Shown: positions 1 through 7,811 of the stretch, piece by piece
Position numbering within the stretch: position 1 is the first letter of the stretch
Layout of the letters: every line of letters starts with the position of its first letter
NCBI GenBank assembly: GCA_003243445.1
Contig: QFQQ01000029.1
Location: 1-64,000 of the forward strand
Reading direction: 5' to 3'
Length of the DNA stretch: 64,000 nucleotides
Source: Citrobacter freundii
GTDB lineage: Bacteria; Bacteroidota; Bacteroidia; Chitinophagales; Chitinophagaceae
Translations under genes and position numbers: made by a program
The notes under the pieces: generated by a model
Told to the model about the DNA's origin: nothing
Seen by the model: the letters and a program-made list of their open reading frames with translations, nothing else
Databases searched by the model: none

Positions 1-374
1 TAAAAAGTAAAAAGTAAAAAGTAAAAAGTAAAAAGTAATTTATTTTAAAAATTTCTTGTTCTTCCTTTATAAACGACCGATTTTTTTACTTTTTACTTTT
101 GAATTTTGACTTCTCCTCCTTCCGGGTCTCTGCTTCAAAGACGACATTAGAAACCGATTAATGCAAGCAAGTTTTTATAGCATGATCATACCTGTATCGG
201 GCCGCAGGGAAACATGCTTCACCGGGTACGACAACGCTTTGGGGAAATTAGTACCTATATCAAACAGTAAATACTGTATTTTCGCGCGTCATTATTGGCC
301 GTTTTTTTGTTGCCTCGGTTTCGTGGTCACGACAATCAAGCGCGATTGATAACCTTCACTTACTGACTTAAAAG
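1..374. repeat. AAAAAGT heptamer array and inverted partner; leader region
   Basis: Bases 1-38 are a run of the 7-bp unit AAAAAGT. Bases 81-100 hold the reverse-complement unit (ACTTTTT), so the two can pair as an inverted array. I see no convincing gene in this stretch. The short open frame from 161 to 349 has no recognisable protein character. The rest is presumably the leader of the gene starting at 375. Confidence 0.6.
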
Positions 375-3071
375 ATGAAATACCAACTAACCGTGCTATT
401 CTCATTCATTATGGGAATAAGCTGCTGCCTCGCACAACCAACCATCAGTGATTTTACTCCCAAATCTGCCGCACCCGGAATGTCGATCAAGATTACCGGG
501 ACTGGTTTTACTTCTGTCAACACTGTTACCGTTGGCGGTGTCAGTTCATCATACACTGTAGCTTCAGCAACGGAAATTAATGTAACAGTTCCCGTGTCGG
601 CTTCCGGAAGTGTTGCAGTAACCACTGCCGCCGGCACTGCTACACGCCCCGGTTTTATTTATGTGCCAACCTCAGGGATCATTACTGACTTTGGCGGATT
701 CTGGCGCACCACAGCCGCCAGTCCCACTGCAACCACTCCGGACAATAGCCATAACCTGCTTGCGTTTACGCATAATGGTGTGACTTATTCAACCGGTGTG
801 AACAATGCTGTTCTTACCAACAACTCCATTCCGTTTACACCGGCGACATTTAAAGCTTTACCGGTCGCAGCGATCGCTGGTGTGGCTTCCGGCTCGGGTT
901 CTACCTATGTAGCGCTCGCATCAAAAGTGGATGGCTCAGCAACCACTGCCTTTGTACCCGGAGCAACTGCCTATACGATCAAGCAATCACTGATCGATGG
1001 TGTTAATGGTCTTAATCTTGGTACAGGTGTGACCAACCTGCCGAGCACCGCGGTGATGACGTTCCAGATCTATAACATTAACGCAGACCGGGCAACTGAT
1101 CCGGAGCCGGATATTATTCTTACCCAGATTGCATCTCCTTCATCCTCCAATGATGTATTCACTTTCCTGGATGGGTCAGGCAACCAGGTAGGTACGTCTT
1201 TCACGCAGGACATGACCTTGCTGCCGAAACTTGGCACCTATATACTCGATCTGTTTACTATCGGCAATATTCCTTATAATGCCGCACGTCCGTATAGTGT
1301 GGCGTCAAGCGGAACCAATACGACGCGTGAGATCCGCGTCGTGAGCCTGAATCTTTCTGATTTTGGGATCAATGCACTGAACGCGGCGAATGTAAAAGCA
1401 TTGCGTATCACGCCCAGTGGTAACAGCGACTACGCTTTCATCGGTTATAACTCAGCATCAGTAAATCTTCCGCCGAACGCGGCCCTGAGTACGGAAACTT
1501 CTGTGAGCCGGGTCTGTCCGGGTGGTACGGCTAGTCTTGAGATCATTGGTACACCGGCTGCCGGAGGTACCCTGTCTTATGTCTGGGAAGAATCAACCAA
1601 TAGCGGAGCTTCGTGGACGACCGTAACAGACGGTGGAAACTATTCCGGTGCGACAACTGATCGCCTGCGGATCGCGAATGCAACGGTCGGCAATCAGTAT
1701 CGCGCTACGGTGAATGAAACGGGGAACGGAAATGCCGGTATCAGTGGCGTATTTACAATAACAGCTGCTTCGGGAACTAGAGCAACAAGTGTAGCGATTT
1801 CCGGTGGAGGAAGCACCTGTTCGAATACAAATGTGCAGCTCACTTCAACGGTCACCGGCGGATCGAACCTGATCTATCAGTGGCAATCGAATGCTTCAGG
1901 AGCATTTGCAGATATCCCGGGTGCAAACACTGCGATCTATATTCCGCCAACAACTCAAACAGGTTCGGTGGATTACCAGCTGGTGGTATCACCTGGCCCT
2001 GCCTGCCCTGGCGATAATTCCAATATTGTTTCACTCGCGGTAACAGGTATTTCCACCACCACGCCTGCGCAGCGATGCGATGCAGGATCTGTTACGCTGA
2101 GCGCCACTGCAACTTCCGGATCAACCGTATCATGGTATTCGGTAGAATCCGGCGGATCTGCGCTTGCTACGGGAAATACCTATTCCATTCCGTCATTAAG
2201 CAATACGACCACGTATTATGCTACCACAGCAGGTTGTTCGCAAAGAACACCGGTCGTTGCTACTGTTTATCCGCCCAGTGCGGCTGGAAGCGTTACAACC
2301 ATTCCGGGATCTTCACCGAATACAACAGTTCTGACACTCGCCAGTCAGACAGGGCAGGTGTTGAAATGGCAATCATCCACCGATAATTTCGTTTCCGCTG
2401 TTGCCGATATTGCATCAACCGAATCGCAGATCACCGTTACCAATCCTGCACAATCCACACGATATAGAGCAGTAGTGCAGAGCGGAAGTTGTGCTTCGGT
2501 CAATTCAAGTGCATCTACTGCAGTTGTATTGCCGATCCATGCGAATAGTTTGAGATTGACCAATCTCGGCGGCGCCATTTTGCTTACCTGGGAAACTTAT
2601 GACCAGGATGCGGCGATCGCATACGATATTGAAAGATCAACGGATGGTGTAAGCTTTACACGCATCGCTTCAGTACCGCCCAATAACTCGCTGAAGTACG
2701 AGTGGAAGGATGAAAATCCGGGAACCGGTACTCTTCTTTACAGGGTGAAGGAAGTGCGGGTTAATGGTGCTTTTAACTACAGCAATACCGCATTCATCCG
2801 CCTGAATGGATCTGCAGGTCTGATGATCTATCCAAACCCGGTAAAAGACAACACTATCAAAATACAATTGACAAATGCAGAGAGAGGTAAATGTACTGTT
2901 CAGTTGTTCAATGCTACCGGCCAGATCGTACACAATGCAGTATTCAATTATCCGGGTGGCGTGTTCCAGCAGTCATTGATCTTACCGGTAAAATTGCCGA
3001 TGGGTGTTTATAGAATGGTGCTGGTGGATGCGAAAGGAGAGAAGACGTTTGCATCGCTGATCGTTGAGTAA
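375..3071 (+). CDS. Secreted Ig-like/IPT protein with T9SS sorting domain
   Basis: 898 residues. Residues 1-20 form a signal peptide ending in CCLAQ. A TIG/IPT-type domain follows (about 22-105, with the typical ITGTGF pattern), then a unique region to about 375. Several Ig-like repeats rich in Ser, Thr and Gly occupy about 380-730. A domain from about 740 has a fibronectin-like end (YDIERSTDG, then LYRVKEV). The last ~75 residues match a type IX secretion C-terminal sorting domain (MIYPNPV, then GVYRMVL near the end). The protein is therefore expected to be exported and anchored at the cell surface or released, with an adhesin or structural role. No catalytic motif is visible. A strong hairpin terminator follows the stop. 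The domain reading is firm and the biological role is unknown. Confidence 0.88.
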   Translation: MKYQLTVLFSFIMGISCCLAQPTISDFTPKSAAPGMSIKITGTGFTSVNTVTVGGVSSSYTVASATEINVTVPVSASGSVAVTTAAGTATRPGFIYVPTSGIITDFGGFWRTTAASPTATTPDNSHNLLAFTHNGVTYSTGVNNAVLTNNSIPFTPATFKALPVAAIAGVASGSGSTYVALASKVDGSATTAFVPGATAYTIKQSLIDGVNGLNLGTGVTNLPSTAVMTFQIYNINADRATDPEPDIILTQIASPSSSNDVFTFLDGSGNQVGTSFTQDMTLLPKLGTYILDLFTIGNIPYNAARPYSVASSGTNTTREIRVVSLNLSDFGINALNAANVKALRITPSGNSDYAFIGYNSASVNLPPNAALSTETSVSRVCPGGTASLEIIGTPAAGGTLSYVWEESTNSGASWTTVTDGGNYSGATTDRLRIANATVGNQYRATVNETGNGNAGISGVFTITAASGTRATSVAISGGGSTCSNTNVQLTSTVTGGSNLIYQWQSNASGAFADIPGANTAIYIPPTTQTGSVDYQLVVSPGPACPGDNSNIVSLAVTGISTTTPAQRCDAGSVTLSATATSGSTVSWYSVESGGSALATGNTYSIPSLSNTTTYYATTAGCSQRTPVVATVYPPSAAGSVTTIPGSSPNTTVLTLASQTGQVLKWQSSTDNFVSAVADIASTESQITVTNPAQSTRYRAVVQSGSCASVNSSASTAVVLPIHANSLRLTNLGGAILLTWETYDQDAAIAYDIERSTDGVSFTRIASVPPNNSLKYEWKDENPGTGTLLYRVKEVRVNGAFNYSNTAFIRLNGSAGLMIYPNPVKDNTIKIQLTNAERGKCTVQLFNATGQIVHNAVFNYPGGVFQQSLILPVKLPMGVYRMVLVDAKGEKTFASLIVE

Positions 3072-3093
3072 AGGCTTGTTTGTATAAATTGAG

Positions 3094-3123
3094 AAGACTG
3101 CTTCATGGGAAGCAGTCTTTTTA
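3094..3123 (+). terminator. Rho-independent terminator after the T9SS protein gene
   Basis: A perfect stem of AAGACTGCTTC against GAAGCAGTCTT closes a 4-nt loop and is followed by a T-run. It lies 23 bases after the stop codon at 3071. Confidence 0.85.
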
Positions 3124-3265
3124 TTGGGTGATAGTTACCGTTGAAAATTCTTTGCTAGTTAACGTTTCGGCGGGCAGGCCGGGCGATGTCATTAAGTTGA
3201 GGGTATAAAGCGGATCAGAGGTTGTCCCGGCCGGGCGACCTAATGTTTGATGCAAATTTGAAGCT

Positions 3266-3315
3266 GCCAGAGCCGGGATCTCCACAAATGAGGGGCTCCC
3301 GGCTCTGGCTTTTTT
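3266..3315 (+). terminator. Orphan hairpin with T-tract
   Basis: A 13-bp perfect stem (GCCAGAGCCGGGA against TCCCGGCTCTGGC) with an 18-nt loop is followed by six Ts. No gene ends just upstream. The 3124-3482 interval holds no open frame I would defend, so this may end an unannotated short transcript or be a second terminator. Confidence 0.6.
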
Positions 3316-3481
3316 ATAGCAGGGAGCGAACTGTACCAGCCCGGCCGGGATGACAAAGCGTTGAAGCCTTAACTAAACGACATTGAATTTTAATTGTGGG
3401 TGAGGGATTTTACCAGCCCTGCAATTGACGGTTAACCGTTAAGTTTTACCGCACAACATATTCGGCGATTATCCACACCAC

Positions 3482-3537
3482 ATTGATCAAAATAGAACAA
3501 GCTGCCTCATCGGGCAGCTTGTTCTATTTTGATCAAT
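3482..3537 (-). terminator. Long palindromic terminator downstream of the gapN-like gene
   Basis: A 25-bp perfect inverted repeat begins ATTGATCAAAATAG on one arm and has a 6-nt loop. It lies just past the stop codon of the minus-strand aldehyde dehydrogenase gene. The arms carry an A/T-rich outer part and a GC-rich inner part (GCTGCC/GGCAGC), so it can act in both directions. Confidence 0.7.
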
Positions 3538-3551
3538 AGTCGTTCTTTCAA

Positions 3552-5186
3552 TTAAAAAATATAATCCGTACTAAGGAAATTCGAATCGCGCTTCTTCACA
3601 ATTTCATTCAGCAGATTCTTATTTGAGTCTGTAACCTTAGCCGCCACCAGTGAACGGATAGAGAAAGACCGGAGTGCATCAAATACGGAAAGCGTGCCCT
3701 CTGCACTGTCTTTCCTTCCGGTGAACGGAAATACGTCGGGCCCGCGTTGTGCCTGGCAATTGATGTTCACACGGCTTACCAGGTTTACAAAAGGATCGAT
3801 CAGTTTGGCTACTTCCATCGCATCTTCGCTAAAAATGCTCACCTGCATTCCATGCGAAGCATTTACCTGGTAGCTGATAGGCTCTTCAATCGAATCGAAA
3901 GGAACAACAGGAATCACCGGGCCGAATTGTTCTTCATGATACAATTTCATCTGATCATTTACAGGGAATACAATAGCAGGTTGGACAAACGATGCCTGGA
4001 TATAGCCACCGTTCTCATTGATCACGCTGGCGCCTTTGGCGATCGCGTCTTCGATACATTCTTTCAGATATGCCGGTTTATTTGCTTCTGGAAGAGGCGT
4101 GATCTTCACATCCTTTTCCCATGGCAGACCTGGTTTCAGTTTGGTTACTGCTGCTTTTAATTTTTCGGTGAACGCTTCTGCAACGTCTTTCTGAACAAAG
4201 ATCAGTTTAAGAGCGGTACAGCGTTGTCCATTGAAAGAAAGTGAGCCGAGTATACATTCATTGACTGCTACGTCAAGGTCGGCATGTTTTGTAACGATCG
4301 CTGCATTTTTTGCATCAAGGCTTAAGATGGCGCGAAGGCGATTCACTTTGGGGTGAAGTTTCTTCAAGCCGTTGGCTACTTTACTGGAGCCGATAAAGGC
4401 CAGCACATTTACTTTACCGCTTTCCATGATCGGTGCGATGATCTCGGAGCCTTTACCATATAATGTATTCACGGTTCCTTTTGGAAATGCTTCCTTGAAC
4501 GCTTCGAGCAACGGGTAGTGTGCGAGCACGCCATGTTTTGGCAGCTTGAAAAGGATCGTATTGCCCATGATCAGTGCCGGGATCAGCGTGGTGAAGATCT
4601 CATTCAACGGGTAGTTGAATGGTCCCATGCTCAGTACAACCCCAAGCGGTGCTCTTCTGATCTGCGCGATCGTTCCCTCGGATTGCTGGAAACGGGATGA
4701 TTCGCGATCGAGGTCTTTCAACGCGCCGATTGTATCATTGATATAATCAACCGTGCGGTCAAATTCTTTGGTGGCATCTGGTAAGGTCTTGCCGATCTCC
4801 CACATCAGCAGTTTGATCACGAGGCTGCGCTGCTGGATCATGAGGTACACAAATTTCTGCATGCAGTTGATGCGGCCTTCAACTGACATGGTTGGCCATT
4901 CGCCCAGGCCATCGTTATAAGCCTGTACCGCTGCATCCAGTGCTTCGAGGGCTTCCTTAGGTGTGGTGTCAGGTACACTTCCCAGCAGTTTGCGTTCCAG
5001 GCCATTTTTACCCGGCACACAAACCGGAGAATAGATATTCGTAACTGCGCCATTCCATGGCACGATAGCGCCATTCAACAGATACTCTCTCTGGTGGATC
5101 TCGGTGATCCTGTATTCTTCCGGAATACTGTTCTCGTCTTTGAAAATTTCAGGAAAGGCTGCGGCAGGTGTTGATTGTTGCGACAT
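3552..5186 (-). CDS. GapN-like NADP-dependent aldehyde dehydrogenase
   Basis: 544 residues of the aldehyde dehydrogenase superfamily, closest in feel to non-phosphorylating glyceraldehyde-3-phosphate dehydrogenases. Such enzymes oxidise the aldehyde directly to the acid with NADP and bypass phosphoglycerate kinase. Visible marks are the substrate/cofactor stretch GPFNYPLNE (188-196), the FIGSSKVA loop (264-271) and the catalytic cysteine C323 in FNGQRCTALK. The general-base glutamate of the usual LELGGK motif is not present; the aligned segment reads LSLDAKN (about 288-294), a variant I recall from a divergent ALDH subgroup. The gene stands alone, with terminator-like hairpins on both sides. 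Superfamily membership is certain and the substrate is inferred. Confidence 0.85.
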   Translation of the reverse strand: MSQQSTPAAAFPEIFKDENSIPEEYRITEIHQREYLLNGAIVPWNGAVTNIYSPVCVPGKNGLERKLLGSVPDTTPKEALEALDAAVQAYNDGLGEWPTMSVEGRINCMQKFVYLMIQQRSLVIKLLMWEIGKTLPDATKEFDRTVDYINDTIGALKDLDRESSRFQQSEGTIAQIRRAPLGVVLSMGPFNYPLNEIFTTLIPALIMGNTILFKLPKHGVLAHYPLLEAFKEAFPKGTVNTLYGKGSEIIAPIMESGKVNVLAFIGSSKVANGLKKLHPKVNRLRAILSLDAKNAAIVTKHADLDVAVNECILGSLSFNGQRCTALKLIFVQKDVAEAFTEKLKAAVTKLKPGLPWEKDVKITPLPEANKPAYLKECIEDAIAKGASVINENGGYIQASFVQPAIVFPVNDQMKLYHEEQFGPVIPVVPFDSIEEPISYQVNASHGMQVSIFSEDAMEVAKLIDPFVNLVSRVNINCQAQRGPDVFPFTGRKDSAEGTLSVFDALRSFSIRSLVAAKVTDSNKNLLNEIVKKRDSNFLSTDYIF

Positions 5187-5348
5187 TGGTCAATGGTTTT
5201 CGTCCTTTATAAAATGTTCCGTTTACTCAGCTCACTGAACACAGGAGGTTCAGCACTGATCGTGCTCAGAATTGACATGGAAAGTTAAGGCAAGCTGCGC
5301 GTTTTCCGGTAATATTAGGGGATTAATTACGGGCGGTTGGGAGGGAAG

Positions 5349-5608
5349 GGGTTTCATAGGTTGCAGAGGTTTCATAGGTTTAATAGGTTTAATAGGTTTC
5401 ATAGGTTTGGGAGGTTTGAGAGGTTTGAGAGGTTTGAGAAGTTGTTGAACCTCGGAAATGTATATGGTTTGATCATGTCAGGCGAGAATCCCGGGACATG
5501 ATCAAACCATTATTTTTATCAACTGTCATAAACCTCCCAAACTTCCCAAACCTATTAAACCTATTAAACCTATGAAACCTCTGGAGCCTCTGAAACCTCT
5601 GGAACCTT
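5349..5608. repeat. Inverted pair of 9-bp AGGTTTNNN arrays
   Basis: Bases 5349-5441 contain about ten units of AGGTTTNNN. Bases 5530-5608 contain the complementary unit (NNNAAACCT) in the same style, so the two arms can fold into a long imperfect hairpin. Between them sits a perfect 16-bp stem at 5464-5510. The same repeat type occurs at 61,058-61,210. No coding function is likely: the frames through it only give repeats such as RFHRFQRF. Confidence 0.8.
5464..5510. terminator. Perfect 16-bp hairpin inside the repeat element
   Basis: ATGGTTTGATCATGTC pairs perfectly with GACATGATCAAACCAT around a 15-nt loop. TATTTTTATC follows on the plus strand. It lies downstream of the minus-strand hydrolase gene at 5621 and upstream of the gapN-like gene, so it may separate the two transcripts. 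Confidence 0.5.
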
Positions 5609-5620
5609 TCTCTCCCACTT

Positions 5621-7252
5621 TTATTTCCCGTCTTTCACAAAGACGACATTCCTTGCACGCCCCTGGCTAATATAAAAGCCGGTTATCTCGCCATTGGCAG
5701 AACGTTGGAATTTGAGATTGCCGCCGAATCCGGGGATCCTGAATCCGTCCCGGTAAGTGGGCTGAAGACGGAACGATTCATAGCTATTGAATTTCAGGTA
5801 GAGGGTATCAGATTTTTCTTCCACAGCGAGTCTTGCGGTAGCTTCAGTGGAATAGAATGTTCCTTTGAACGCAGCCAATGTTTGTGGCGTATAGTCTGGC
5901 GGAGGTACCGGTTTGTACAGGATCGAATCGCGGTTCGCGGTTATCCACCACAGATTTTTTTCTGTGTCGAAGGCAAGGATATCTGAGCCGGTTTTAAAAC
6001 TTGACCCGGAAATGGCATTCAACCTTGTCCGTCCTTCCATCACCAGGTGTCCTTCCACGATGCTGATCTGTATTCCGCTCGCTAGCCTGGTGTTCTGATA
6101 CCAGCCTGTGAGATTTTTCAGCGTTTCCAACGGTACCTGCACTTCCTGGATCGCAACAGGTTTGGCGGGCACCGCGGGAACAAAAATGTCCTGGACCTGA
6201 CCGGCGATGCTGCGCGAAGCTGTATCGAACCGGGATGAATTACTCAGCCAGGCGATAGACAGATCAAGTTCCGGAAAGTAAGTAAGATCGCAGCGATAGG
6301 AACCAGTTGCTCCATCGTGTGTAATAACTTTCTTTCCCTTTGACGTCTGTATGAAAAGGCCCGCTGCATATTGGTTCAAACGCTGGTCATTTAACGTGTC
6401 TTTCGTGATCTGTTTCTGCAATAAAGAGGGTTGACCAAATTTTCCCGATAAATAAAAGGTGTTCCATTTCAGGAGATCTTCTGAAGTGGTAAGCAGTCCG
6501 CCATTGCCATATGCGTCTTCATAGAACATATCGGATTCATAACCCTGACCGGTTTTATAATAAGCAACTGCACGGTTAGGCACAACGCGTCTGAAGTTAT
6601 CCCGCCATTGCGTCCTGGTCATGCCTGCCGGCGTGAAAATATATTCTTTGGTGAAATCGGCAAGGCTTTTACCGCTTACCCGTTGCACAATGATCGCAAG
6701 GAGATTATAGTTAGAATTACTATAGATAAATTCGGCGCCCGGAACATTGTTCAATGTCCGTTGTTGTGCAATGATCTCCAGTGCATCTTCATTGCGGAAG
6801 GATTTTGATCCGCGGCCAAATCCGGTCAGTGCTGCGATCGTTCCCCAGTCTTTCAAACCGCTGGTATGATGAATAAGGTGCTTTATTTTTATAAGCGTTC
6901 CATAATCGGGTATTTCAGGAAGATACTTTCTTATATCGTCTTCGAGGGAGAGTTTACCCTGTTGTTCCAGCAACAGGATAGCGGCTGCTGTAAATTGTTT
7001 CGACACAGAACCCGCTTCTATGACCGAGTTCATTGTTAATGGAGTTCCTGTTTCAAGGTTGGCCATTCCCCATGCTTTCGAAAAGATCAGCTTTCCTTTA
7101 TAACTGATGGACAACTGGCAGCCAGGTTCCTTTGCAGTGTATTGTGCGAAGATCTTTTCAATCTTTGGACTGATCGTGTCCTTTTGAGCCGTTGAGCTGA
7201 GCGGAATGATCGCTGCAAGGAATAATATCAGGTGACGCATAGCGACTTTCAA
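5621..7252 (-). CDS. Serine hydrolase, beta-lactamase/class C fold
   Basis: 543 residues, exported (hydrophobic signal to about residue 22). The class C beta-lactamase/penicillin-binding fold is marked by the nucleophile motif SVSK (82-85) and the YSN motif (177-179). HDGATGS further on takes the place of the KTG/HxG motif. About 170 extra C-terminal residues resemble the lipocalin-like or DUF3471-type tail common in such Bacteroidota enzymes. Likely activity is a D-aminopeptidase, carboxypeptidase or esterase rather than a true beta-lactamase. An ATG four codons in (7240) is an alternative start. The gene is divergent from the PadR gene and shares a 234-bp region that carries palindromes. 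Confidence 0.85.
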   Translation of the reverse strand: MKVAMRHLILFLAAIIPLSSTAQKDTISPKIEKIFAQYTAKEPGCQLSISYKGKLIFSKAWGMANLETGTPLTMNSVIEAGSVSKQFTAAAILLLEQQGKLSLEDDIRKYLPEIPDYGTLIKIKHLIHHTSGLKDWGTIAALTGFGRGSKSFRNEDALEIIAQQRTLNNVPGAEFIYSNSNYNLLAIIVQRVSGKSLADFTKEYIFTPAGMTRTQWRDNFRRVVPNRAVAYYKTGQGYESDMFYEDAYGNGGLLTTSEDLLKWNTFYLSGKFGQPSLLQKQITKDTLNDQRLNQYAAGLFIQTSKGKKVITHDGATGSYRCDLTYFPELDLSIAWLSNSSRFDTASRSIAGQVQDIFVPAVPAKPVAIQEVQVPLETLKNLTGWYQNTRLASGIQISIVEGHLVMEGRTRLNAISGSSFKTGSDILAFDTEKNLWWITANRDSILYKPVPPPDYTPQTLAAFKGTFYSTEATARLAVEEKSDTLYLKFNSYESFRLQPTYRDGFRIPGFGGNLKFQRSANGEITGFYISQGRARNVVFVKDGK

Positions 7253-7359
7253 TTTGTGATTGAAGTAAAGGAAAAGAATTCAAAACGATCGCTTTTTTTA
7301 TGGGACACGTGTGCAGAATATTACCAACGGTCACAGGGCAGCGGTCTGAACATTCCATG

Positions 7360-7398
7360 TGTCCGAAAATCAGACAACGAGTGTCCGATTCCGGACAC
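7360..7398. promoter_or_regulatory. Two palindromes, candidate operator sites
   Basis: GTGTCCGATTCCGGACAC (7381-7398) has perfect 7-bp arms with a 4-bp spacer. TGTCCGAAAATCAGACA (7360-7376) is an imperfect copy of the same half-site. Both lie between the divergent hydrolase and padR genes, where a PadR-type repressor would be expected to bind its own promoter region. Binding by this PadR is inferred. Confidence 0.4.
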
Positions 7399-7440
7399 TT
7401 TAAAGATGGCGGAGTAATACTTTAATTGTAAAACAAAGCA

Positions 7441-7450
7441 TTATACTTTG
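7441..7450 (+). promoter_or_regulatory. Candidate -7 box of the padR operon
   Basis: TTATACTTTG resembles the Bacteroidota -7 element (TAnnTTTG, here with one base more spacing). It lies about 37 bases before the chosen ATG of padR. No clear -33 TTTG is seen. Confidence 0.3.
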
Positions 7451-7486
7451 GCAATTGATTTGTTTAGCAAATATGAATTAAATAGT

Positions 7487-7801
7487 ATGTCCCGAAATTA
7501 TTTAGGCGAATTTGAAGAGATCGTGCTGTTAACAGTAGCGGCTATGGAGGGTGAGGCTTATGGTGCACTGCTGCTGGATAACATTGCGGTTTATACAGGC
7601 CGGGAAGCGCAACTGAGTGCGATTCATGTGGCGTTGTACCGACTGGAAGAGAAAAAGCTGGTGACTTCCAGGCTTGGAGGTGCAACGGCCGAACGCGGAG
7701 GAAGAAGGAAGCGTTTATTCACTATTACCGCAGAAGGCATGCAGATCCTGAGAGATATCCGCGCCGTGCGCGAAGAACTCTGGCAATTGATCCGTGGTTA
7801 A
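7487..7801 (+). CDS. PadR family transcriptional regulator
   Basis: 104 residues from the ATG at 7487, which gives the usual family N-terminus (MSRNYLGEFEE). A TTG at 7448 would add 13 residues with no family match. The winged helix-turn-helix core is clear: EIVLLTVAAMEGEAYG, then SAIHVALYRLEEKKLV and GGRRKRLFTIT. Small PadR proteins of this kind sit directly before FtsX-type ABC permeases with a prefix domain in many Bacteroidota, as here: the permease start lies 10 bases after the stop. It probably represses this operon, perhaps through the palindromes at 7360-7398. Confidence 0.9.
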   Translation: MSRNYLGEFEEIVLLTVAAMEGEAYGALLLDNIAVYTGREAQLSAIHVALYRLEEKKLVTSRLGGATAERGGRRKRLFTITAEGMQILRDIRAVREELWQLIRG

Positions 7802-7811
7802 AAAAAACTGT

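Noticed and set aside
375..637. Minus-strand frame opposite the T9SS protein gene
   Set aside because: Shadow of the Ser/Thr/Gly-rich coding strand.
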